Notes: generated from the sequence alone by a model not told the origin. A stretch of 64,000 bases of DNA from Prochilodus magdalenae (GCA_024036415.1 JAMWET010002872.1:289558-353557), one strand, 5' to 3'. Shown: positions 11,068 to 23,745, counted from the first letter of the stretch. Made by a program: numbers and translations.

Positions 11068-12600
11068 TTTTACTTTACGGTAGTGTAAATTTTAGGTTAA
11101 ATGTGCAGTCACTGGTCCTCTCAGATCAAGTTGTTGAGATGACAAAACTGGTAAGATCGTTAAACTTAAAATATCATAAATCTCTATGGTTTGATCAATT
11201 ATCTATTCAAATCGGATGAGACTAAAGCTAAACACTGGAGAAAGTGCCTAAGGACAGCTCTCTGCATAGTCTGTTCAACCCAACAATGACACCATTATTC
11301 TCTTATACAAAAGCAGAGGAAGCTGAAGGTCACGTACGAATGGATCAGTCCACTGCAAAAGAACGAAGCTAAATGACTTTCTTTGACAGCACACATCCAG
11401 CCTGGCATCATGCCACCCTTACACATGGCATGCTATGCCTTGAATAGACCTCAGTTATGATCTGTTATGATCAATATACAACTAGAATAATCTATATTTA
11501 AAGCAGAAAACATCATAATGCATATATAAAGCGACTGTTGGTTTGTGAAAAACTAACAACAATAACAATGCTCTTTTTTTTCTTTAGTGACAGCACAGGA
11601 AAAGCAGGAAATTGTAGGAAGGAAACTTGGGAATGAACAAGTTCTGTGTTAGTCTAGCTGAAATACGTGCTGAAAGACAATGATATTGATGGATTTTTAA
11701 AATCCCTAAATATAAAATATATAAAGCATATATATTGATTTTTGTTAGTTTTTTCTGATTTTGGCCTGATTTTATAATGCCTGTTCCCTTTTACATTCTG
11801 TGTAAATATCATGATAAATGGAACAAAATTAAACGGCCTGATACTTGAAAACAAGCCTTGCTCCATTGGGTTTGTTCTGACAGCAGCACTCATGTGAGGA
11901 GTCCCTGATTATTCACATCTTCTAAAGTTTAAAATTTTATTTTCATCCCTCTGCAAATGCATTATCTTATATTTCAGAGTTTCTTGTACTGAGTGCACAG
12001 AAAGGTCAGCAACCAAACCTGTGTTGTTCTAACTGCATTCATATTCATTCATATGTATGTTAATGTCATGTAGTGTTTGTACAGCACTGTGTACTGTGTA
12101 TTCTGTGAGTTTATGTAGCACGTTTGTGTCTGTGTGCGCGGCAGCAGGATGGATACATGGGATTCCCCACAGGTCTCAAAGTCACATTCAGACATGCGGT
12201 ATGATCTTATTCTAAGTCACATGATTTCCCATCAATCAGATATCTAGAGGAAAGCAGCCCAATGCAGCTTCCCAGTCACATTCCCAAGGGAGGCTATGAG
12301 ATACTGTGATATAGGTGTTGTCACACAGTCTGCTTACAGCAGCTTATGTATAACATTCCCAACAACCTGTATTAGCAAAGTTAGACATGACACTAATCAT
12401 TTACGTCAAATATTAAATAATGTAAAAATAAAAAAGTGAATTATTTGTCAGTGGGAAATTACTAAAGCCCTCTAGCCATGATTTCTGTGAGAATCTGTGG
12501 AAATAAAGTGTGTGGTTCTTCTTTTTTTTTCGTTTTTGAAACAAAATCAAGCCCAGCAATATACTGGCAGTCTGTTTAAGGTGTTTTCAGATTTTTGCCC
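11068..12600. other. Non-coding stretch, nothing recognised
   Basis: AT-rich, short ORFs only. Confidence 0.4.
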
Positions 12601-12719
12601 GAAGAGTGCTGGAATAGGCTCCAGTGATACCCATGAGCCAAAAGGATAAGTGGCTTAAAAGATGAATGAACAAATGAACGAATGAACGAATGAACAAATG
12701 AATGAATGAATGAATGAGT
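12601..12719 (+). repeat. Fish repeat 3' end with (GAAT/GAAC)n tail
   Basis: 'ggaataggctccagtgatacc ... aaaaggataagtggctt' followed by GAAC/GAAT tetranucleotides (12,661-12,719). This is the usual 3' end of a common teleost interspersed repeat ('aggataagcggt' plus a tetranucleotide tail). A longer relative lies at 24,524-24,640. Confidence 0.65.
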
Positions 12720-14041
12720 GCAAAAAAATGGTTAGGCTCTTGAAATGCCCAATGATTATGATGGAATCAGGATTTTTCTTCACTGTGGTATGTAGGCAGA
12801 TTTAGCCAAGCAAGCCCATTGGCAAGTTAGGAATATGGCTGAGCTAAAGCACTAACACAGCAGATTATCCACTAACATATCTAGGAAATGACAGTGGAAT
12901 CAACTAATCATCATTTACAATGTGTGGGAGTGAGTCCTAGATACTGAATGTCATTAACTGGGAGCATGAGTGGTAGTCTGATTTCAGTCAGAGGGAAAAC
13001 AGCAGCGGCAGTGTCAGGGCTCTGACAGTCATTGTGAAACTGCTGTACAATAAATGTTACCATATCTGTTACAAGCTTCAAATGTCCGTGTTTAATTAGG
13101 AACGGCTACAGACCTTTAGCATGTAGTGCTAACATTATTAAATAATCATACAGGTACTGGCAGAAATGAGCATTTACATTCTACACTGCAACACAGTTCC
13201 CCACTGAGAAGTGTCACCTACAGCTGCCTCATCAGCAGCTTCCACTGTTACTGTGCTCACACATAGTGGCTGGCATTTTTGACATGTTTATGCATATTTC
13301 AAAATGCCAGATGCCCTTTACATTGTGTGTAATGTTTAAAATGAACAGACAATAGAAATCGGGGTAAAGCTATTTGCAAAAGAATTGTTGTATTAAAGGT
13401 TAAGAATGTTCTTTTGTTCTTCTTATGTTGTTATTTTTGTGATATAATTTTGGAGATACAATGTTTGACAGAGATGATACACAGATGCATGCATTTCAGT
13501 AATTGTTAATGCAAAAATCACAGTTCAAAATAATATAGAAAATAGAAATAAAAATACAGTCCAATACCATATGACGAATAACTCTTAATAAATTATGGCA
13601 CTTAACAATAACCTTAAAATCCACTTTGAATACAGACCGAAAAATGTACAGACATAGAAAAACAGGAAGTTAACCGTGTGAAATTCTATTTTGTACATGA
13701 TGTATCAGGAGTACATTTCTTCATTTTCTATCTGCTCCTGTGGTGTCACATCCCCAGTCAGACCAGGACAGAAGATTACAACTTATATAAGCACTGCTTT
13801 TCACACACACTCATTACAGAAGAAACATCTGTAGGCTTGTTTCGCCTACTGGCCTCGGAGCTTTGGATAGCAGCCATGAGGTTAAAGGTTCCCTCTTACA
13901 TAAACACTGTCACATACACTGTCAACAGTATTATGATTAAAAGGTTAAAATGCCAAACACAGGAAATGCTCTTGTACACCCTTCTGTTCCTATGTCTAAG
14001 GATGCTCCTAGCTTGATGTGATTTCTGACAGTCTTGGTTGT
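12720..14041. other. Downstream flank of gene N
   Basis: Presumed 3' side of the minus-strand gene N. I did not find a convincing AATAAA on the minus strand close to its stop codon. No other gene is supported. Confidence 0.4.
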
Positions 14042-15585
14042 TTACACGGATCCCTTCACTTGTTGCATTAGGAATTGCCATAGTTTTGTGTTTGGATGCA
14101 GGCAGACTTTCTTTCGGTTTCTCAGCGTCACCCTGAAAAAACACAAAACAAATACCGACTTTCAGTTTACTCTGACCCGCCCTGGTAATGCAGTGAAGAA
14201 AGCTCGGTTATTTTAGGGCATCAACCTCGGTTATTTTAGGGCCCCTTTCTACATCAACCATATCAGTTTCTTTGCAATAACTAAAAAGTATCAATACTTG
14301 AATCATTTTGATGATTTTGATCATTTAATGACTATAAATGTTATGTAAATTTTAGGGTAAGAACAATAAAACTGTTTACTGAAAGTTTTCTTGTGGAGTG
14401 CCACAAGGTTCAGTTTTAGGGCCCCTGCTTTTCTCTTTGTATGCTACCTCAAAATATGTCTCAAAAGCTTATCAATTTACAGAGCTGTGCTGATGGTTCT
14501 ACATTTCACATATTTGTTTTTACATTTTGTAGAAAATATGAATCATTGCCTGCTTTTTCTTTTTATTGTGGTTTTTTTTTTTTACTTTAGTCAAGCTTAA
14601 AGAGGCATTTAAAAATATGGCTTTTTACTTTAATTCTTAATTAAAATTCTACTGTTTTTTGTAGTTATCATATTAATGAATACTCTTTCATTTATTTTAT
14701 TTGCTTATATTTCTGTAAACCAATTTGAGCTAATATCACTAAAAGGTGCTATATAAACACAATTCTACCTCTTACTTTATTCATTAATTAAACAAAAAGG
14801 GGGAACTATCTATAGCTATATATGTTTGTTTTAAAGTTTTTAGGTGGCTTATGCATGTTTGAAACAAAATCATCGATGATGTCTTCGTAACAACGAAAAA
14901 AACTGATATAGATTATGGTGTGAAATGTTGCTGGAAATTTTCCTGGATTGGACTTACACAATCTCATCCTTGCTACAGGACGCACTGCTACGATGCACTT
15001 CCAAGCTCATTATCTTACGGGGCATGACTTTATAGGCAGTCATACAAAGGCACCGTTGTCTGTCGTCCAGCCGGAATGCTGTAGCAGAGAGATTTCATTA
15101 TTCAAAAGACAAAAAACATTACTTGAAATATTAAAAGACGGATTTGCTTTCAGAAATTATCCTGTGTTTGTCTTTGCCACATGCTTATAAAAGTATAGGT
15201 GAAACAAAATGCGATTGTCTACGGAATCTTGTTTATTGTATGCAATATTTCATTATATCAAATAAAACAGAAACATGGAAGAATAACAAATTATATTAAA
15301 GTTTCCACGAGTGATACATGCTGAAGCATGCTTGTTTCACAATAAACTGGCTTATATGGTACTACCTGCCAGACAAAACTAATTCCCATCTCTCCTTTTT
15401 TCATCCAGCACTGTTTTCAACTATCTTTATCCTAAACTGAACATGTGAGATTTGCCATGTATGATTCCGTCAGGCTCTACACTTGATTAGCCTCCATCAA
15501 AACTAGCAAATGACCCCCACATACCTGTACAGAGTGCTGCACATGCTAGAGACACCACCAGCAGAAGAAGGATGGCTCGGCTCAT
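14042..15585 (-). CDS. Non-ELR CXC chemokine, three exons (gene N)
   Basis: Coding exons are 15585-15525 (61 bp), 15078-14958 (121 bp) and 14132-14042 (91 bp). They are joined by GT-AG introns in phases 1 and 2 and sum to 273 bp, 90 residues plus TAA. Exon 1 encodes a secretion signal (MSRAILLLLVVSLACAALCT). The mature part has the CXC pair C30-L-C32, preceded by R-Q-R rather than E-L-R, and the other two conserved cysteines at C55 and C71. That is the chemokine fold layout with disulphides 30-55 and 32-71 expected from the family. Exon 2 carries V-M-P-R-K-I, exon 3 V-V-T-L-R-N...V-C-L-H-P. The fourth exon typical of genes A and B is absent; the frame stops in exon 3. It resembles CXCL13/fish CXCL20-type sequences only loosely, so no symbol is given. 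Intron 2 hosts a LINE fragment. It probably signals to leukocyte chemokine receptors (family inference). Confidence 0.85.
14395..14770 (+). mobile_element. L2-type LINE 3' fragment inside gene N intron 2
   Basis: The plus strand reads 'V-E-C-H-K-V-Q-F-(*)-G-P-L-L-F-S-L' at 14,396-14,440, a decayed copy of the RT motif V-P-Q-G-S-V-L-G-P-L-L-F. After internal deletion comes the L2-style end 'ttgagct...aaaggtgctatataaac' (14,724-14,758). It lies opposite in orientation to the host gene. Confidence 0.75.
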
Positions 15586-15664
15586 TGTTCATTCAGCAGC
15601 TGCTCCTCTATTCACTGGGAGACGATGTGATGGACTGGCTGAGAACAGAAACTAAAGGAATGCA

Positions 15665-15707
15665 TTTATAGAGCTGATTTGGGGATGCCCCCACAGTGGG
15701 ATATTCC
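15665..15707 (-). promoter_or_regulatory. Gene N core promoter: TATA box and kappa-B site
   Basis: On the minus strand TATAAA lies at 15670-15665, about 80 bp upstream of the ATG. A GGRNNYYCC-type kappa-B match (GGAATATCCC) lies at 15707-15698, about 30 bp further upstream. This fits an inflammation-inducible chemokine. There is no ISRE comparable with that of gene A. Confidence 0.6.
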
Positions 15708-16005
15708 AAGGAGGCTAATGAAAAATGATGCCATAATGACATAATACAATACATTTGGAATTCTGTCACCCCTCCACCAGAATGACAAAACACAAACTTC
15801 AAGGACTGATTTAGCAGAGATGCTAAAGGTACACATGGTTCCCCCTATTAGGTTGGTGGAAACAGGTCAGTAACATGATGTAAAAAGAGCATCCTAGAGA
15901 AGGTCAGAAGTAAAGATGGTACAGTATATGATTATAATCCAGAAATGCTGCCACCTTATTTAATGTGGACTCAGGAGAAAATGTGTCCTGTGATCCACTG
16001 AATCA

Positions 16006-16540
16006 ATGACAGTCCACCCGGCTTGTTTTCAGCACACAGTTCAAAAGTCAGCATCCGCAATGGTATGGTGGGGCATTAGTGGACATGGCATGGGTAACTG
16101 CAAAGGCACCATAAAAGCTAATGAACTATATGGGTTTAAAGCAACATATGCTGCTATCCCAATGACGTCATTTTCAGGGAAGGTCTTGCATATGTTCGCA
16201 AGATAAGAAGACCAAACTACATTCTGCTCATACTATAACAGCACAGCTCTGTAGTAAAATGCTTTGGGTGCTAAACTGGCCTGCCTGTAGACCAGACCTG
16301 TCACTCAGACATATGGAGCATTATTAAATTAATAATATGACAAAAGAGACCTTGTGGACTGTGGAGCATGAACTACTCTCCTCAGTTCCCTCAGCTTACA
16401 GAGTGTTGCTACAAGAAGAGGTGATGTATCACAGTAGTGAACATGAAAACATCCCACAGCCTCACAAGTGTTATTATTTCATCAGTTTCATCAGCAAGAT
16501 TATCACTGATGATTATACGTGGCTAGCAGTGAGCTAGCAT
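16006..16540 (+). pseudogene. Tc1-family transposase remnant
   Basis: The plus frame at 16,006 reads 'S-A-M-V-W-W-G-I-S-G-H-G-M-G', like the V-M-V-W-G-x-x-x-x-x-G block of Tc1 transposases. Another frame around 16,273-16,326 reads 'L-N-W-P-A-C-R-P-D-L-S', matching the W-P-x-x-S-P-D-L-x-P-I-E block that leads to the last catalytic acidic residue. From 16,337 'T-V-E-H-E-L-L-S-S-V-P-S-A-Y-R' matches the C-terminal end. The blocks lie in different frames with internal gaps, so the copy is dead. Confidence 0.8.
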
Positions 16541-18418
16541 TGCCAGGTGGGGACCATATGGTGCATGTTATGTCTGCATAGTGAGATGCAGTCTATTGAT
16601 GTTTTCTCCCTATCAAAGCTATTTAATTTGTATAAAGACATCTCAGACTACTGTTGTCTTGTGTGTTGTTAAATAATTACAAATGCCAAAAAATGATGCA
16701 TTTTTGCATTACTGGTACATGAGTACATGAACATGTTGTATACAAATTGCAGTCCCACAGTTAAGTCATTGTTCCCTGGGCATGTTTGTTAGGCACCTAT
16801 CTGGTTATTATTGTCAGGGAATTTGTTTTATGATATCACAGCAGGGTGCATGAAGGCTAGAGCACCATGGTGGCACCATATTAACAACCCTGCTGGGCAT
16901 TTTAACTACAAATACATAGACATAGACAATACATGACCTTTTTTCAAAAGAGCTGTGTCCTGCTGTAGCTTGATGTGAGGTTATAAATTTGGGATCCCTT
17001 GCCCATGAAACCCTTTAAACTGTCTGGGTATGATATGTTAAAATAGTTCTTTTTATTTATTTATATATTTTTACTGCTTTAATTTGTTGGAACAGAGAAA
17101 AAAGGAGCTGTTTCCTGCTAGAAATGCTGCATAAAAGAGAGCTTTGGGTACAAATGATCAAATTCAGCATTTCCCATGGCAAACTGCTCCAACTGAATAG
17201 GCCCACTTGTGCTCTCTTTGCAAGGGGGTGTGTAGTTAATGTGTTCTTTGATTTGTCAGTTATATGCTCAGAAAAGCTGTATGAAAAGCTGCAGATGTAT
17301 TTTGATGAGATCATCATGATAACAATGGGTACTGACACACTCCCTCGTCTTGTATAAAATCAGAGTAAGTGTGCTTGGACTGATTTTCTAGCTTATGGTG
17401 TAATATTTATGTCATCGATTTTGCATTTGTATGCAGCACATGCCTATGGGAGCCAGGTCATTAGGTATATAAATTATATCTGTAAGTCTGCTTGCTTTAT
17501 CAGACAGTTTAATCTTTGTCTTTAATGCTGTTTACTTATTGATAGTCTTTATACTCAGTGACTCCATACATTACCTACATTATATACATACTAGTTTTAC
17601 AGTGATTACCAAGTAATTGGTAGTAATAATGTAATTACATGATTATAAGGGCTAACAGCTGACTAATACTTTAGCTCTAGAGTTGAAGGGGTTAAACTGC
17701 GATGCCCCAGGCTAGGCTTCTCTGCAAGACCTCGGTGAAAGCCACTGAGGTTTAAAAGATGTCCAAGAAGAGTTTCCAACAGGGGGTGCTCAAGGTCTGT
17801 AATAACATGGGCCTAAAAGTAACTTCCTCAGAGCTGGATTAAACACACTTTTATTCTGGTCTCCTCTCATTCTGTGTTAATGTAGTGTGGTGCTTAATTA
17901 TATTCGCTGGAATGAAGCCCTGTGAACTGTGCAATAACAGTGCATTGGTCATTGTTTGGTTGCTTGGTTTGTCTACAAAGCAATTTCTTTTTCTCCCTAA
18001 GGTGTAAAAGAACCGACATTATATGACGCATATCAAGACTTGCAGTCTTCCTGAGGTTTCTATAAATAATACCTGTGCATAAGTCTCCGGATCTCCATGA
18101 TTACTGTATGTCTATTTCTCATTAGTGCGGAAGCTGTTTCCTGCTTTGACAGTTTTTCCCACATCCCTAGAGATTGCTATTTTCAAGCCAAGTAAAATAT
18201 AACAGTGTCCTATTCAAACATCCCTTTCCCCCTGTGAAAAAAGGAGGTAGCTTAAGTTGTGTAGCTCCCTTATTTTCACAACTGATAAGCATGCCCCTTC
18301 TGAACTTCCGATTAACACCATATCTGTGTTTATGCTGATTTTGCTTTGAATTTGTCACCTCAACATTATTAAATGTATTTGGCTCATTTGGAAAATTCAA
18401 CTAGGTCACCAACTTTCT
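16541..18418. other. Non-coding stretch, nothing recognised
   Basis: No supported exon. Short ORFs on both strands at 17.06-17.36 kb have no signal peptide, motif or splice context. Confidence 0.4.
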
Positions 18419-18808
18419 GCAGAGTCAATCACTACAGACCTCCAAACTTCATGTGACCGTCAGATTAGATCAAGAACAGTGGAATGGGTTTCCATGGTCG
18501 AGCAGATGCATCCAAGCCTTACAACACCAAAAGCAAAGCAGTCCGTCAAATGCAGTGCTAATGGACTCTAAAGCAATGGAGACCTTCTCTGGAGTGATGA
18601 GTTAGCTTCTCTGTTGACAAGTCTAGGTTTGCTGGTTTGGTGGAGGGGGTGTAATTCTAGTGAAAGGAACTTCTAATGCTTCAGCAAGCCAAGAGATTTT
18701 GGACAATTTCATGCTTCCTGTTCCAACATGACTGCGCACCAGTGCACAAAGTAGGGTCCACAAAAACATGGTTGAGTAAGTTTGGTGTGAAATAACTTCA
18801 GTTCCTCT
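18419..18808 (+). pseudogene. Tc1/mariner transposase remnant
   Basis: The DNA itself is recognisable as a fish Tc1-like transposon: 'cttcatgtgaccgtcagatta', 'aatgggtttccatggtcgag', 'gtgaaaggaacttctaatgc', 'caagagattttggacaat' and 'ttccaacatgactgcgcacc' appear in family order. Several internal segments between them are deleted (for example between 18,640 and 18,655). No frame stays open. It also lacks visible terminal inverted repeats. Confidence 0.82.
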
Positions 18809-19560
18809 GTGTGTAAGCACAGCTGGCTGTGGTTCTTATTTTAATATGTAATTAAATATGAATATAATTCCATTTGAGTAGTATTACAAATTGACTCAAG
18901 ACCTATTTACTTCTTTACATCTTTCAGCTGTAATGTCTTATTTAGTGTGGAAAACTCAGCATCAGAATAACGGCTCATCATACAGCAGAAAATACACAAG
19001 CATAGTGACTCACCTTCAGGGAGGGGCCATAGTGAGAGTGAATAAGAACATTTACACTTACACCTACAGGCCAAAATCCATATGAATCCAAAGAAAGTAG
19101 AAGTCAGCATAGAGCTGGTTATTTGAGTTAAAATAAATGTATTTTTCTTTATTCAGAATATTCTGTTTTCTACTGTTTTAGGACAATGCCATACTCTATG
19201 GCTGACCAGGACTTTTCTCATAGTTCAGGCTGGGGGCTACATGGCCTTTGTGTCCAACTAGGAAGTAAATCAATGTGGTATGCAGACTGAACAAGCAGTC
19301 TCATTCAGTCTCTCTTGCATGTGCTACTATTGCTTGCAACTGTGTCCAGTTTAAAATGTCAAATGATGAAGCTTGATAAATAATGGCTAATATCAGTGTA
19401 GTCATGTGCTTTGGCAAAAGTGGATGAAAACCACCCACGTCCTGTTCACAGGGTTGATGTGGTCATCCACCAGAGCTCAACAGCTATTTAAGGTTGCGGT
19501 AATATTGCATTGCAGATGAGGTTCACTACCAGCATGCACTTATACAAAACATATAGCAAG

Positions 19561-19617
19561 TATTTATTTATTTATCTATTCATTTATTAATTCATTCATT
19601 CATTCATTCATTCATTT
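19561..19617. repeat. (TTTA)/(TTCA)n microsatellite
   Basis: Runs of tatt, then attc tetranucleotides. Confidence 0.95.
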
Positions 19618-20769
19618 ACCTTCACTGCATGAAAATAAACCGCACAGATTAGCATACATTTCTACAGGTCTAATCTGATCTTTGCTGTTTTGTGGTGGTC
19701 TGCTATTGGTTTACCTGGTCACCCCGATATGGTCATTTATCAAAACACAACATTATGCTGGTTTTGGCAGTAAGCACTGTGGAGACAGTGTGCAATGACA
19801 GTATCGACAACATCACCTGAGAGGCACATCCACTGTGCTATGCTATTGTCATTTTTAGGATAAACTTTTCTTTCATTTCGTGAACCGTTTCATGTATTTT
19901 GCACTGAAATCCAGATACAGCTGTGTGACAGTCACACAAAGCAATGTTCAATACGATTAAAGCTTTATTATTGAGAATAACACAGCTAGGATAAATTCAT
20001 TTCCAATAGCATCGCTAGCACCAAGCTAACCGTGGTTCATCTGAGCAATTCAAGGCAGCTAAAACAGTGTCATGTGTTGACTGAATACATGATCAGGAAC
20101 CTTTCATTAATTACGTCTGACACTTTCAGTAAAAACATCTGTGACTGTATATTTTAGTATTAAGTCTGTTAACAGCTAGCATACTTTAATGTCATATTAA
20201 TAGTAATAAAGTGCAATATTTGAGAAATATACTGTGTTTTTTAGCTAAATGTTACGTTATGTTATTTTATATATGTGGTATTAATAGTTATAGTGGAAAA
20301 CAATAATGTCAAAGCAAATATGTGCATGCGACTGTGTAGCTACTAGATTTAAAAAACATTTCAGTTTGTAAAAAACTGACAATGAATGATAAACTCTGAT
20401 AGATTTTCAGGGTTAAAACCCTTATTACTGGTAGATTTTTACATAAAAAGTGGGCAAAGAAACAATTAAAACCTTTTTGGCTAATGTGGCAAGTGAGATA
20501 ACAAATGTCCTCCATTTGCAAACTTCCCAAAAGTCGAGATGGAGATATGTCACTGGTCTTTACACATCTTGCCTTACAGTTCCTATATATAATGCTGTCA
20601 GAGGCATTCAACTCTTTAGATGTCTGGTTTCCATCACCAACACATTTCACATCAAACCTCCCAGACCACTCATATATTAACCATATTATATTATATTATA
20701 TATACTCATAGTATATTAACCACTTATATTAACCATTTAATTATACGGACATTTTGAGTGACTTTAATG

Positions 20770-21045
20770 CTTGTCAAACTAAAAGATTCAACAGCAAACA
20801 CAGAGCCATGATAACCAAGTCGAGGCAGAGAGAGAGAGAGTGACAGAGAGACAGGCCAGAGTCAAATAACAAGCAAACACAGCAAAGGGGGGGAAATGGT
20901 GCAGGTGGCCAATCAATATTCCTGTGACCTAGAGCTTGGAAGTATGAGTGGGTGTTTCAGGCATTGTGGTAGTGACATCACTGAGGAGGATATTCAGGGA
21001 GATCCGGAGTCCAGGAGTGTCGGAAAACCTGGAAGCGTGACACAA
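20770..21045 (-). repeat. Interspersed repeat fragment, possibly LTR-like
   Basis: Purine-rich 'gaggcagagagagagagag', then '...caggtggccaatcaa...tgacctagagcttggaagt...ggaagcgtgacac'. This resembles the ends of a class of teleost repeats closing in 'gcgtgacac', but no pair of flanking repeats or primer-binding site is seen. Confidence 0.35.
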
Positions 21046-22479
21046 TGGTAGAGTTTCCATACACTTTATTAGCAATGAAACTGCTTTAAATGAGGATATA
21101 TCAAATCGGAAATTTGCACTTATTTAGCACTGTAAATTCCACAAGTCATATGCACAGAGAAATATTGGCATGGTGCCACTTCCTCTTTCTGACTTGCTGT
21201 TTCTCAGAAATGCTCTGTGTGGTGGTAAAATGAGCCAAGCGCAATGCAGCACATGCTAATATTGACTATTCCATTTGCTCTTAAAGGGCTGAGTGATGTA
21301 ATAATAGACTTACTGTACAGTACTGCAAATCTACATTAACTGTAGTTTCTTTTAATGGCTGTTGATGGAAATTCCCAAAACTTTACATGTCCTCAACTGA
21401 ACAGCAATAATGAAACCTGTTCGCTGTGGTCAAAATTGCGTTGAAAACATTACATGCTCACACTTCTGAAATCCATACTGTTGTTAGGAATAAAAAATAA
21501 AAAACGCATTAAAGATCAGTAAGAATGCAGTATTGCACACTGTTTAGTACATGTAGGCCATGAATTGAAGTCCAGAATACAGCTTGAAAGTTTACGCTTT
21601 GCATAGGTGGGCTTATGTGAGTTCACACAGTGATAGAAAGTCATAGTTAAGCATTTGTATATAGCAAAATGTGGAAAGTGTGCATGTGTGTTATGTATTA
21701 AAATGTATCTTGCTCATGTATGATATGGTCATTCTAGAATTACTGGAGGTCAGTGGGGTAAATTCAGATGCTGTCTTTTACATTTTCTGACACTCTAAAT
21801 TACACTTGTTGATTTGCAATATTAGGAAAAATTTGGTAGGTACTTCCTCGTTTACCATCTTTTTCAAGGTCAAAGACTTTTAGAGGTGCCATTAAGAGGT
21901 ACCATGCACTAAAGTCCTCATAGAACAATATATTTGTTCAGATCTGCCACTATTTTGCCATTAATCAATGCAATCAATCAATTTTAATATCATTAAACCA
22001 ATACAATGTGTACAGTACAATGAAACACTATCAGGGTACTTATTAAAGTGCAGAGACACAAAACAATGTGTGAATAAACTTAAAAACAGATGTGAAAGAT
22101 GTGCACAAGGAGTGACTGTGTCAGAATGTTGCTGAGGTGCAAGTTAGCATATACGGAGAAGCTGAATGTGCACTGAATTTAATTTATTGAAGTAGTGTCT
22201 GAATGCATTTAGACATAATAGTGTTCACAGTATATCCTAACCATTTCAAACAAGCTTCTATCCTATCTAGAATATTATATCACAATATTTGAATATAAAA
22301 AAGGATGCTTTACTATCATTGGATACTGGATGAGCCTAAAAGTTAAAAAAGTTATTATATAACCCTTATGATGAATCGGAAAAACATGTCCATGATGTTC
22401 TCATTCTCCCATTCTTTTCATTTTCATTGGAATGTAGCTAGTGTCAGTCAAACACTTCAGTGCTCATTTCATAAGCTTG

Positions 22480-22485
22480 TTTATT
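22480..22485 (-). other. Poly(A) signal of gene A
   Basis: AATAAA on the minus strand, about 290 bp after the gene A stop codon. Gives a plausible 3' UTR of 22,486-22,776. Confidence 0.55.
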
Positions 22486-22776
22486 AAGTTCTCAAAAATT
22501 TCAACAAACAAAAAAGTTATACTCAACAGTGCAAGTGTAAAAAAAAGTACAGACACAAAGAGAAATAAGAGATCTTTGTTCATCACAGTGTTTAGTGGTC
22601 TAGTCAGCAAAACTATTTACACTGAAAAACGTGCAGTTAGTAAAGAAATGTCAGTTAGATATATGAATATATCAGTACAGTGAAAATCCATTACTGACAA
22701 ACAGCTGCCTTCTCTTGTTGGTCTTGGGGCATCTCTGGAGTGTAACTGAAGGAAGAACAACACTCTGAAGCTTCTT

Positions 22777-23537
22777 CTACTGCGGACGCCTGCAAAATAA
22801 CAAAAGCTCTTTGATGAATCCAGATTCAGAGTCCCGTATGTCATCATGCAGGTTTAAAAGTGCCAATTCCTTCCTAAACATGAAGCCGAAGCTTTGCGTT
22901 CTGGCAAACAGACAGGAACTAACCTGTTTTCCATCATCTTCCTGATAAGCTCTTGGACAAAGTTGGACTCTGGGTTTAAGCATTTCCTCCCTGCACCATC
23001 CTTCAGAGTCACACTGCAAATAAACACAAAGATGAAACCAGATTCATCACAGTCAATTAAAAATACAGGAGTCAATAACTGTTCTTTGATACCACTTTTG
23101 ATTTCCTAAATAATCATTCAGAAGACGGTTGTTTTAAAACAGATTCAGTTTAAGCCAGTTAATTTTTTGAAGTAAAACATGGTTAGTCTGTTGAATAACT
23201 ACATACAATTTTTATTTGACCTTTAAGATTAAGTTCTGGTACTTACACAATCTCTTGTTTTCCACAAGAGGCGCTTGGAGGCAAAAGTTCGACCTTCTCA
23301 ACCCGATTTAGACGAAGCACTTTGAGGCCGACACCAGCACATAAACATCTTCCTTTGGGGTCTCTTGCTTGTCCTGGAACACACAGTATCTTTCATGATG
23401 CATCATCTAAAACAACAAGAATCAGTGCATGCAGGTCTACTACATGGCTCTAATGTTTATATAAAGCTCCAGGCTTTCTCACCTCTGACATCCACCACAA
23501 GCAGACAGATGAGAGCAAAAGCTACAAGTATCTTCAT
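22777..23537 (-). CDS. cxcl11: CXCL11-like chemokine, diverged copy (gene A)
   Basis: Coding exons are 23537-23483 (55 bp), 23373-23247 (127 bp), 23013-22924 (90 bp) and 22789-22777 (13 bp), all with GT-AG borders. The total is 285 bp, 94 residues plus TAG. The signal peptide is M-K-I-L-V-A-F-A-L-I-C-L-L-V-V-D-V-R, with cleavage expected near G19. The mature protein has C28-L-C30, C55 and C72. The residues before the CXC pair are K-G-R, so it is ELR-negative. The V-E-K-V-E-L-L-P and K-C-L-N-P-E-S-N-F-V blocks match genes B1-B7, and the tiny last exon encodes R-P-Q. Family knowledge places such proteins as secreted CXCR3 ligands attracting T and NK cells. The promoter carries kappa-B, ISRE and GAS motifs. 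The orthologue name is tentative; membership in the CXC family is firm. Confidence 0.92.
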
Positions 23538-23620
23538 TTCGCTCTCTGTGTTGAAGATCTGGTCAGGTTCAGAGGCAGCTTGAAGTTCTACTGGTAAGTG
23601 AAGGTGGTCCAGTGCTAGAA

Positions 23621-23744
23621 TTTATACTCTAAACTGGGGCTTTCCTAATGAAATTCTGTTTTTGTGGTTGTTTTGAAGGCAATATTACTTTTTGTTTCAC
23701 AGTGGTGCAGGTTCCTTCTATTCTGCTCTTTCAGTTTCTTGGAA
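23621..23744 (-). promoter_or_regulatory. Gene A promoter: TATA, kappa-B, ISRE, GAS
   Basis: Read on the minus strand: TATAAA at 23626-23621, about 85 bp above the ATG. A kappa-B motif GGAAAGCCCC lies at 23645-23636. A full ISRE core GAAACTGAAA lies at 23738-23729, and a GAS palindrome (TTCTTGGAA as read on plus, 23736-23744) overlaps its edge. These are exact consensus matches in the order found in interferon-induced CXCL9/10/11-type promoters, and imply STAT1/IRF plus NF-kappa-B control. Confidence 0.75.
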
Positions 23745-23745
23745 A

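Larger units (their letters stand above)
18809..22479. other. Intergenic stretch with minor repeats
   Basis: Contains the tetranucleotide run at 19,561-19,617 and an LTR-like or interspersed fragment near 20,770-21,045. The rest of this region between the transposon remnant and the gene A poly(A) signal shows no supported exon. Confidence 0.4.
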
